This document shows, piece by piece, positions 1-6,588 of a stretch of 22,455 bases of DNA. The DNA is from JAVBNW01 sp031551255 (lineage in GTDB: Bacteria; Bacillota; Clostridia; Christensenellales; UBA1750): contig JAVBNW010000069.1 in assembly GCA_031551255.1 (NCBI GenBank), positions 1 to 22,455 of the forward strand. Direction: 5' to 3'. The notes beneath the pieces were generated by a model. The model saw only the letters and a list, made by a program, of their open reading frames with translations, was not told where the DNA came from and made no database searches. Position numbers and translations under genes: made by a program. The number at the start of each line of letters is the position of its first letter. Position 1 is the stretch's first letter.

Positions 1-94
1 TCCATCGCACACATGTTCTACCACCCCATCCATTTCATTCAGGCCTTTTCATTATAACATATTCTTATCCGGCCGACAGGGCCAAAAAGCCTTT

Positions 95-123
95 TTGCAG
101 ATGGAGGCGGGCCGTGTTACAAT
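95..123 (+). promoter_or_regulatory. Sigma-A promoter for the DUF6054 gene
   Basis: TTGCAG (95-100) and TACAAT (118-123) are separated by exactly 17 nt. The predicted start of transcription lies about 20 nt before the Shine-Dalgarno AGGAGG, which sits just ahead of the ATG at 154. Called from motif match only. Confidence 0.6.
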
Positions 124-153
124 AAAAAAGTTTCACGAAAGGAGGAATGTCGT

Positions 154-498
154 ATGGCGAAATATGAGAGCGTACTTACCGGAGATTTTCAGGAAATCTT
201 GGCGCGGATCGACTCGGGCATCTTAGGCGGGAGCGTATCCGCCAGTTGCGAAGATAAGAGCGATTACCAGAAAGAAGGGGTGCGCTGCGCCGTTCGCGTC
301 TATGAGCGTTACAGCATGCTGGGCAGCAATCGGGTGAGCTTGAATGTTACGCTGATCGGATATGAGCGCGATTTGTTCATTTCGGCGATTACAGCCGGCG
401 GCAGTCAAGCGGTATTTTTTAAGATCAATACCTTTGGCGAGGAATCTTTTTTAGATTGCCTGATTAAAATCGTAGAGGGATATAAGCGCGCGCGATAG
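154..498 (+). CDS. DUF6054 family protein
   Basis: This 114-residue soluble protein has no signal peptide or membrane segment. I recognise it by overall look as DUF6054, a small uncharacterised family of Clostridia; no catalytic motif is visible. The ATG is preceded by AGGAGG at good spacing, which fixes the start. It has its own sigma-A promoter just upstream and a GC-rich hairpin after the stop, so it is probably transcribed alone. The N-terminal half is polar, with a Cys near residue 32 and another near 45. The C-terminal half alternates hydrophobic strands and ends in a basic KRAR tail. The function is unknown. The gene call is solid; the family name is less certain. Confidence 0.8.
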   Translation: MAKYESVLTGDFQEILARIDSGILGGSVSASCEDKSDYQKEGVRCAVRVYERYSMLGSNRVSLNVTLIGYERDLFISAITAGGSQAVFFKINTFGEESFLDCLIKIVEGYKRAR

Positions 499-529
499 CG
501 GTTCCCCTCGTGCAGCTCACAAAGCTTTT

Positions 530-563
530 AGCGCCCGCGCGTTCTTAGGAATGTGCGGGCGCT
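530..563 (+). terminator. GC-rich hairpin after the DUF6054 gene
   Basis: AGCGCCCGCGC (530-540) pairs with GTGCGGGCGCT (553-563), giving 11 bp with one G-T wobble and a 12-nt loop. Only two T residues follow on the + strand, so it is a weak intrinsic terminator or simply a stabilising 3' hairpin. Confidence 0.45.
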
Positions 564-649
564 TGACTGCCCGGCGAAGGGAGAACAAAGCAAGGCGGCC
601 TTCTGTCATATGCGAGTTAATTTTTCAGTTCGCCATAATAATGAGCGCA

Positions 650-658
650 TGATATAAT
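650..658 (+). promoter_or_regulatory. Extended -10 promoter element for the sensor kinase
   Basis: TGATATAAT matches the extended -10 consensus (TGnTATAAT). No good -35 is present at 16-18 nt, which is common for extended -10 promoters. It would give a 5' leader of roughly 170 nt before the kinase gene. Confidence 0.5.
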
Positions 659-835
659 ATAGACAATTCTTGTATGCTTCATATCGGGAGCAATCTTGCC
701 CTTTTTTGCTGAAAACCGAGCGCAATTGAGCAGCGGCTTCGCGCCGCTGTGTCGATGCGCGCGGGTAAATTTTGCAAAAAATGTAGAAAAATAGGCATTG
801 TTCATATCAAATAGGCGCAGAGAGGCGTGAAAGCG

Positions 836-2245
836 ATGTCCCTCATACTACAATACTTTGCGGCAAAGCCTATCCCGGTCATGATCACCACGTTGAGCAA
901 CTTCATCATCAACGCGGCAATTCTACTGGAGACGTTCCACCTGTCCCGCACCAAGGTACCCATAACGCGGTTCTTGCTGAGCAACTTCATCATCTCCGCC
1001 ACTCAGTTTCTGCCGCTGTGGATCTTCAGCGCGCTGTTCTACTTTCCAGGCGAATTGGATATGGCGGCCTACAGCGCGCTGGTGTACCCAACGCCTCTGT
1101 CGCTGATCCTATACTATTGGATCTACCGGACGATTCTGCGCTTCCCCAAGGACATGAGCCTGATCTTCATGGAGTGGGTGTTGCTGACGCAGTATGTGGC
1201 CATGCTCGCGTACCAAACGATGAACGCCGTGTGGACCACGGTTCTGACGGCGAATAAGGGCTTCCTGGGCATGTACAACGCGGATATTCCCGCGCTTATA
1301 AGCTCCATGTTCGCGGCGTGGATCATCCGGTTTGCGCTCAAGGCCGTCGTAAGTAAAACCGGCTATTACCTGGAAATGCCAAGCGACTACCCCTTCGAGC
1401 GCATCGCGAAAACCGTGCCCAGTACCTGCCTGATGAGCGCGATCAACTACTTGATGGTGGTGTTTGGCTCCATCGTGCTGGTGATTCAGCGAAGGCCCAA
1501 CACCTCCGCCGATTTGATTTGGATTTACGCGCTGATGCTCGTCATCCAGGCCTACCGTCTGCTCGACCAATACCGCACCAAGCGCCTACACGTGCTGGAG
1601 TGGCAGGCCGAGGCCACCCAGCGCTACACCGAAACCCTGATGCGGACGCTGGAGAGCTTTCGCGCGCTCAAGCACGACTTTGGCAACATCATCCAGATAT
1701 ACGGAGGTTATATCTCCACGCGCGATTATGACGGCCTTACGCAATATCACAACAGCATGACGAACGTCGTCCACGATGTCGGCGACGACATGTCGTTGGT
1801 GGAGAGCTTAAGCCAGCGCACGGCGCTATATTATCTCTTTTCGATCAAACTTAAGTTGGCGCGCGATCTTGACATCCTATGCGATGTGATGGGCGTAGGC
1901 GCGCTGAGCGATGCCGCGATCAACGATTTGGACCTGTGCCGCATACTGGGCAATCTGCTGGATAACGCGATCGACGCTGCCCAACAATCCGATGCAAGGT
2001 CGATCTCTATTTCCGTTAGGCGGGAAAAGCCGTCCCGGGTTTTTTTCACCATCGCCAATTCTATCGGCAGCAAGCCGGATATCGCGCGCATTTTCGAAGT
2101 GGGCTACACCACGAAAGAGGAACATATGGGGCATGGACTCAGCAGCGTAAAGCGCATTCTCGCCTCGCGCAACTTCGGCACGCTGAACATCGACTGCACC
2201 GATGCGATGTTCACGGTTCAGCTGTCGCTCGGAACGCGCAGGTGA
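836..2245 (+). CDS. AgrC-like GHKL sensor histidine kinase (orphan)
   Basis: This predicted membrane histidine kinase has 469 residues. Residues 1 to about 240 hold six or so hydrophobic segments, resembling AgrC-type peptide-sensing modules. The dimerisation helix carries the H-box KHDFGN with the phospho-acceptor His near residue 280. The GHKL ATPase follows, with the N-box GNLLDNAIDAA near 372 and the glycine box GHGLSS near 433. ATG 836 is preferred because AGAGAGG lies 10 nt upstream; a GTG at 827 in frame has no room for a ribosome site. No LytTR or other response regulator and no AgrB/AgrD genes adjoin it, so its partner is elsewhere or outside the window. The signal sensed cannot be told from sequence. 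It converges on the amidohydrolase gene 36 nt away without an obvious terminator. Confidence 0.88.
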   Translation: MSLILQYFAAKPIPVMITTLSNFIINAAILLETFHLSRTKVPITRFLLSNFIISATQFLPLWIFSALFYFPGELDMAAYSALVYPTPLSLILYYWIYRTILRFPKDMSLIFMEWVLLTQYVAMLAYQTMNAVWTTVLTANKGFLGMYNADIPALISSMFAAWIIRFALKAVVSKTGYYLEMPSDYPFERIAKTVPSTCLMSAINYLMVVFGSIVLVIQRRPNTSADLIWIYALMLVIQAYRLLDQYRTKRLHVLEWQAEATQRYTETLMRTLESFRALKHDFGNIIQIYGGYISTRDYDGLTQYHNSMTNVVHDVGDDMSLVESLSQRTALYYLFSIKLKLARDLDILCDVMGVGALSDAAINDLDLCRILGNLLDNAIDAAQQSDARSISISVRREKPSRVFFTIANSIGSKPDIARIFEVGYTTKEEHMGHGLSSVKRILASRNFGTLNIDCTDAMFTVQLSLGTRR

Positions 2246-2281
2246 CGAGCTTACCGCCCGACCCAAAAGCATTCCGTTACC

Positions 2282-3097
2282 CTATATATCCGCTAGGCCG
2301 TACACACGCCGTGCGTTTTCGTAAAACACTTTTTCATGGAAGCGCTCGGGAATCAGCCGCGCGATAAAGTCGGCGTACGCGCCCATGTTGACCAGCGGCC
2401 AATCCGTGCCGTAGAGAAATTTGTTGTAATCCTCGACGTACGCGATCCATGTTTTGAGCTGCTCGACGTACCCGGCCTGCTCGCGCATATAGGTGGGAAT
2501 ATCTACGCTGCCCACCAACAGGCCCGACAGATCCGCGCAGACGTTTTCGTTCTTTTCCAGCACCGCCGCAGCATCCATTAGCCATGGGTTGCCGAAGTGG
2601 CACATCACGAACTGCACGCGCGGGAAGGACACCGCGGCCTCGTCAAGCCTGAGTGGGTGGCTGTATTTGAGCAGGGCGTTTGGCGAGGCGGTGACGCCGG
2701 TGTGCACCGCCACCGGTTTTTGATAGTGCTGCGCGAGCTCGTAAAATGGAATGAACGCCGGATCCGTCAGCTGCATACGGGTGTAGCCGGCGTAGATCTT
2801 GATGCCGGCACACGAAGGCCTCTGAAGATGCTTTTCAACCAAGGCGACGGATTCATCCAGCGTATCCGGTGTTACGATGCCCTGGTCAAGGCCTATGCAA
2901 TAGCTCAAAAAATCGGGATATACGTGATCTTCGAGCGAGAGATCCCGGTTTCCCATCACGACGGCACGCTCGATATTGAGCGTGCCAAAGGCCTCGCACA
3001 GATGCTTCTCGCTGTTTTCGTGCCCGGCGTCCAGTGCAATTTTGTCGAAATAGCCCTCGTCCGGTCGGTAGTGAATGTGCGCATCGATAATTTTCAT
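2282..3097 (-). CDS. Amidohydrolase family metal-dependent hydrolase
   Basis: This 271-residue protein is a TIM-barrel amidohydrolase of the amidohydrolase_2 type. The metal-binding DAHIH motif is at residues 5-9. AVHTG places a ligand His at 132, MCHFGN gives His 167, and YGTDWP gives the catalytic Asp 232. These are the residues expected in this superfamily, which includes decarboxylases, lactonases and deacylases; the substrate is unknown. The start is supported by AAGGAGCG about 7 nt upstream of ATG 3097. It is the last gene of a likely three-gene minus-strand set, 79 nt after the Eis-like acetyltransferase stop, with no terminator seen between them. There is no signal peptide, so it is cytoplasmic. 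Confidence 0.88.
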   Translation of the reverse strand: MKIIDAHIHYRPDEGYFDKIALDAGHENSEKHLCEAFGTLNIERAVVMGNRDLSLEDHVYPDFLSYCIGLDQGIVTPDTLDESVALVEKHLQRPSCAGIKIYAGYTRMQLTDPAFIPFYELAQHYQKPVAVHTGVTASPNALLKYSHPLRLDEAAVSFPRVQFVMCHFGNPWLMDAAAVLEKNENVCADLSGLLVGSVDIPTYMREQAGYVEQLKTWIAYVEDYNKFLYGTDWPLVNMGAYADFIARLIPERFHEKVFYENARRVYGLADI

Positions 3098-3176
3098 GAA
3101 CCGCTCCTTATCGCTTTTTGCGTTGAAACTGCGGGGCGCTCCCGTAAAATCGGCGCTTTATTGCGCTCTGCGTCCA

Positions 3177-4319
3177 TCAATACATTTCGTACAGGAAAAA
3201 GGGTTTCTTAGGCAACAGGCGATCCATTGCCGCCGCCAAAGCGGGGCCGATGGCGGCGCCGCGCGCGACCAGCGTACCTGCGCTTATATAGCCGGATGCC
3301 CATTGGGCAAGCTCGTGAATGGACAGGATGGGGAGCTCCTGATCGGGTATCTTTTCCACACGAAGCGCGCCGCTCTGAGCGCGCAGCGCCCAGCAGCCCG
3401 CGTTCCAGGGGGCGTGCTCGTCCTCTACTCTAAGAGCGATTTCTCCCACGGCGGCCGGCACGCCGCCCAGCGCGCCGGGCAGGTCGAGAATGCGCAGCAT
3501 GTCGTAGGGCTCCAGGGTTGCGATACCGCGCGCATCTTCAAGCATCCGCAGGAAGGAGTCGTCCGCAGGGCCTACCCACGCAACGGTATCCGCCGTAGAG
3601 GCGTGGTTTCCAAGGAAGCTTAGAATGTCCATGCGCGCGCGGGGGCTTATCCCCGCCATCTCATCCACGATCAGTTCCCTTGCGGCCATGTGGTACAGAA
3701 TGTATCCTTTCCACCGGCCGTCCAGGCGGTACAGCGCGGCATATCCGTCGTCGAGCTTGAGCTCTTCCAGGCGGGATGCAAACGCGGCTTCATCGCGCGC
3801 GACATGCCCCGAATAGCGGTCAAAGAACGAGTTGTATACGTCCGCAAGCGCCCCGAGCGCCTCCGTTGCTGTTTCCGCCATGCAAAACTCGCCTGCCGGC
3901 CGTGCGGTGGGCAGGCGCCCGATCGGCGTGCGAACCTTGAGCACTTCTCCGCACTGCGCCCAGCCGTAGCGGCGATAAAACGCGTAGTCGAAAGGGTAGA
4001 GCGCCAATACGGCAACGCCCTCGCGGCGCAGTGCCTCGTACATCTTAACAAAGAGCTTCGTCATATGCCCTTGCTTGCGAAATTCTGGGTTGGTGGCGAC
4101 TCCGGACACCATGCGCCCTTCACAAGCTTTGCCGCGCAAATCGATGGACACCGGCACGGTAACCGTCTGCGCGATGAGCCGATCTTCCCCCAATGCGTAG
4201 ATATCGCCCGCCCGGCGCTCGAAGTACCAGCTGGTAAATTCCTCAGAATCGCCAAAGCAATACCGCCATAGCGCGGCGGCCTTTGCGCGCTGCGCATGCG
4301 GCAATATGCGCATATTCAT
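3177..4319 (-). CDS. Eis-like GNAT family N-acetyltransferase
   Basis: This 380-residue protein has the layout of the Eis group: an N-terminal GNAT acetyltransferase domain, a second GNAT-like half and a C-terminal sterol-carrier-like domain. The acetyl-CoA loop is VATNPEFRKQGHMTKL at about residues 74-89, fitting the R/Q-x-x-G-x-G/A pattern apart from Met in the last position. The chain ends in an aromatic FFLYEMY tail; in Eis enzymes the C-terminal carboxylate takes part in catalysis. The ATG directly abuts the stop codon of the upstream DUF2156 gene, so translation is probably coupled. Family members acetylate amines, including aminoglycosides and protein lysines, but the substrate here cannot be inferred. 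Confidence 0.88.
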   Translation of the reverse strand: MNMRILPHAQRAKAAALWRYCFGDSEEFTSWYFERRAGDIYALGEDRLIAQTVTVPVSIDLRGKACEGRMVSGVATNPEFRKQGHMTKLFVKMYEALRREGVAVLALYPFDYAFYRRYGWAQCGEVLKVRTPIGRLPTARPAGEFCMAETATEALGALADVYNSFFDRYSGHVARDEAAFASRLEELKLDDGYAALYRLDGRWKGYILYHMAARELIVDEMAGISPRARMDILSFLGNHASTADTVAWVGPADDSFLRMLEDARGIATLEPYDMLRILDLPGALGGVPAAVGEIALRVEDEHAPWNAGCWALRAQSGALRVEKIPDQELPILSIHELAQWASGYISAGTLVARGAAIGPALAAAMDRLLPKKPFFLYEMY

Positions 4320-5228
4320 CTATTCACCATCCTTAGCCAGCGCGGCGCCGTACTTTTCGATCATGCGCGCGGGGTTATACGACCGCTTGGCCCTGCGAAG
4401 GCCCTCGTTTCCCATATCTTCTTCACGGTTGATCCATGTAAGCTCCGAAAAAGAGTGGGTAGCGAATTCGCGGTTGATCATCGCAAACAGTTCCGGAATA
4501 TCGGGGCTTGCCTTTTCGATGTGAATGAGCGCCATGTCGCCGGTGATGATTTCGCCGACGCTAAAGGCCTTAACCTCGCCATCGACCCGAATCGTTCCGC
4601 CTATGAGCTGAAGATCAGCGGCGTGCCGCAGCGCCCGCTCCACCGAAGCCTTTTCTTCGCGAAGCTCGGGGGAGGGATCCATCGCCGAAAGCCAGCGCTC
4701 GTACACGCGCATGCAATCGTCAAACAGCAAAGGCGTGTAGGGCTCGTAAGCGTAGCGATCGGCATAGACGCCTAAAAAACGGTTGATGTGATTGCGCTTT
4801 CCATGCAGCTTTTTGCCGCTTAGGCTGATCAGATCGGCAGTGCGGTATACGTAATCGTCGTGGTGCGGCTCCCTCTCAAATTGGAAGCGACCGGGAAAAT
4901 GCTCCCGCATGATATCGCAATACCAAAGCGGAAGACTGCACATGCGAAATTGTTCGCCCCGCTCCTGCATATCGCGAACCGCGGTGTCGATCGCCTCGCC
5001 CATGCGGGAGGGCTCGGCAAAGGCCATGAGCATGCACGGAGTCGTACCCCGCGCCCTTGCCCTGATTAGTAGGCAATCCGCGTCGATTTTCCAATGGACG
5101 TGTTCCGCCTGCCCCCAGATGAACAGGTTGGAAAATGTACATTCGCTTCCTTCGTTGTCGGGATATAGCGCCATATAGCGCATGATCTGTTCGCGATCCT
5201 TAATTTCGACCGGCTTCCATGAACCCAT
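4320..5228 (-). CDS. DUF2156 / phosphatidylglycerol lysyltransferase C-terminal domain protein
   Basis: This 302-residue soluble protein is a DUF2156 (LPG_synthase_C) protein with two GNAT-like folds. The recognisable core is DYVYRTADLISLSGKKLHGKRNHINRF-like, at about residues 126-152, with the conserved GKK and KRNxINRF elements. Full MprF enzymes join this domain to a membrane flippase and transfer amino acids from aminoacyl-tRNA to lipid. Here there is no membrane part, so the acceptor is open and may not be lipid. The ribosome site is weak (AGGG about 7 nt before the ATG). It heads the minus-strand set with the Eis-like gene (zero-base gap) and the amidohydrolase. A good extended -10 promoter lies upstream. 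Confidence 0.85.
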   Translation of the reverse strand: MGSWKPVEIKDREQIMRYMALYPDNEGSECTFSNLFIWGQAEHVHWKIDADCLLIRARARGTTPCMLMAFAEPSRMGEAIDTAVRDMQERGEQFRMCSLPLWYCDIMREHFPGRFQFEREPHHDDYVYRTADLISLSGKKLHGKRNHINRFLGVYADRYAYEPYTPLLFDDCMRVYERWLSAMDPSPELREEKASVERALRHAADLQLIGGTIRVDGEVKAFSVGEIITGDMALIHIEKASPDIPELFAMINREFATHSFSELTWINREEDMGNEGLRRAKRSYNPARMIEKYGAALAKDGE

Positions 5229-5265
5229 TCAGCCCTATACTTCCTTCCAGAATAATGCCGGATTT

Positions 5266-5294
5266 ACTATAGCACACCAGGCAAGGCGCCACAA
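5266..5294 (-). promoter_or_regulatory. Sigma-A promoter for the DUF2156-Eis-amidohydrolase set
   Basis: On the minus strand, TTGTGG (5294-5289) and TATAGT (5271-5266) are 17 nt apart, with TGC directly before the -10 giving an extended -10. It lies just downstream of the pfk terminator, so the three genes form their own unit. Confidence 0.6.
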
Positions 5295-5307
5295 GCAGCC
5301 AAGATCA

Positions 5308-5353
5308 CGCATTATGCGAAAGGCCGCCTCGTGGCGGCCTTTCGCATAATGCG
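5308..5353 (-). terminator. Perfect 21-bp hairpin terminator after pfk
   Basis: Arms 5308-5328 and 5333-5353 are perfectly complementary (21 bp) around a TCGT loop. The stem starts 10 nt beyond the pfk stop. The stem carries AAAGG/CCTTT near the top, and no long T-run follows it. It most likely ends or protects the phosphofructokinase mRNA. Confidence 0.75.
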
Positions 5354-5362
5354 CCCATAAAC

Positions 5363-6436
5363 TTAGTTTACTATATCTCCGAACGACACCCCGAGCAGGC
5401 GCGCCCCGCGCACGATATCGTTGTCCTCCTTAATCATCTTAAGCTTTCCCGCCACTTCGTCAAGCGGTACAGCTACGATCTTTCCACCCTTGAGCGCGGC
5501 CATGTGGCCGAACTTTTTGTGGACGACCAGCTCGGCGGCCATGGCCCCCAGGCGCGAGCACAGCAACCGGTCGCCGGGGGTAGGTTGTCCGCCGCGCTGA
5601 AAGTGTCCGGGTACGGTGGCGCGCACATCCTGGCCCAGCTGCTCGGTCAGCGCCCCTGCGATGCGCACGCCTGCGGAGACCGGCCCCTCCTGCACCGCCT
5701 TGCGCTCTTTCTTGGGCAGCGCGCTCTCTTGCTTGGAAAGTGCGCCCTCCGCCGCCACCACGATGGAAAAATGTTTGTTCGCGCGGTTGCGCGCTTGGAT
5801 AGCCTTGGCGACGATATCGATATCGTAGGGGATTTCCGGCAGGAGAATCACATCCGCACCGCCGGCGACACCCGCGTGCAGCGCAATCCAACCCACCTTG
5901 TGCCCCATGATCTCCACCACGAACACCCGCCCATGAGAGGCGGCTGTGGTGTGGATGGCGTCGATCACCTCGGTGGCCTTGCCGACGGCGCTGTCAAAGC
6001 CGAAGGTCATGTCGGTGCCGTAGACGTCGTTGTCGATCGTCTTGGGGAGTGTCACCACGTTTGCGCCGTTTTGCGACAGCAAATGCGCGGTTTTGTGCGT
6101 GCCATTGCCGCCCAAAATTATCAAGGCATCAAAGCCGCCGGCCTTGTAATTGGCGAGCATGCGCGTCAGCTTGTCAGGCTCGTCCGCCTCGTGCACCTGC
6201 ATGCCCTTGAACGGCTGGCGGGAGGTTCGCAAGATGGTGCCGCCGGTGGTGAGGATGCCGGAAAATTCCTCCATGCGCATTTCGCGCCAGTCGCCCTCGA
6301 TCAGCCCCTTGTAGCCGTCGAAGATGCCATAGAACGTAGCCGTAGGCTCCAGGTGGCGAAGCGTCTTGGCGATGCCGCGCAGCGCCGCGTTCAGGCCCTG
6401 GCAATCTCCGCCGCTGGTGAGCATTCCGATCTTCAT
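5363..6436 (-). CDS. pfkA: 6-phosphofructokinase, group III type
   Basis: This 357-residue cytoplasmic enzyme phosphorylates fructose 6-phosphate to the 1,6-bisphosphate, the committed step of glycolysis. Visible motifs are SGGDCQGLNA at 8-17, GGNGT at 109-113, PKTIDND at 131-137 (catalytic Asp in TIDND), EIMGHKVGW and PGHFQRGG. Gly follows GGN where PPi-dependent enzymes carry Asp, which favours ATP as donor. The Lys in PKTIDND is the group III/PPi-type residue, so this is the mixed PFK class. Asn 111 replaces the acidic residue usual at that place in E. coli-type enzymes. ATG 6436 is chosen because GGGAGG precedes it; an upstream in-frame extension to 6508 lacks a ribosome site. It lies 152 nt after ppk1 on the same strand. 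Confidence 0.93.
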   Translation of the reverse strand: MKIGMLTSGGDCQGLNAALRGIAKTLRHLEPTATFYGIFDGYKGLIEGDWREMRMEEFSGILTTGGTILRTSRQPFKGMQVHEADEPDKLTRMLANYKAGGFDALIILGGNGTHKTAHLLSQNGANVVTLPKTIDNDVYGTDMTFGFDSAVGKATEVIDAIHTTAASHGRVFVVEIMGHKVGWIALHAGVAGGADVILLPEIPYDIDIVAKAIQARNRANKHFSIVVAAEGALSKQESALPKKERKAVQEGPVSAGVRIAGALTEQLGQDVRATVPGHFQRGGQPTPGDRLLCSRLGAMAAELVVHKKFGHMAALKGGKIVAVPLDEVAGKLKMIKEDNDIVRGARLLGVSFGDIVN

Positions 6437-6588
6437 GGTTGGCAAGCCTCCCTTATTTATGTCGTATAGCCGCTCTGCCGGGCTTTTGCTTATGTTTCCG
6501 AACCGCAAAATTTTCTTGGAAAGCTATGATGCGTTACACCCGCGCCGGGGATCTTCCGAGCCGCCCTGAGCGACCGGCTTTCCCGGGG

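Larger units (their letters stand above)
499..835. other. Intergenic region between DUF6054 and sensor kinase genes
   Basis: The stretch holds the hairpin at 530-563 and an extended -10 element at 650-658. It then holds a leader of about 170 nt containing a 7-bp stem-loop (CAGCGGC 731-737, GCCGCTG 743-749, loop TTCGC). I see no convincing small gene or known riboswitch. Confidence 0.5.

Noticed and set aside
1..33. A minus-strand open frame starting at the ATG at 33 and running off the left edge, with TATAAT on the minus strand at 56-51
   Set aside because: Only 11 codons are visible, the ribosome site is weak and the -35 is poor. The leader would also be too short to hold the ribosome site.
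684..706. GGG...CCC followed by TTTTTT as a terminator in the kinase leader
   Set aside because: The only pairing is 3 bp plus a bulged 3 bp with a 2-nt loop, which is too weak to call.
5504..6469. 321-codon plus-strand open frame opposite the phosphofructokinase gene
   Set aside because: Antisense shadow of a gene with clear catalytic motifs; its composition is His/Ala/Gly/Arg rich without domains.
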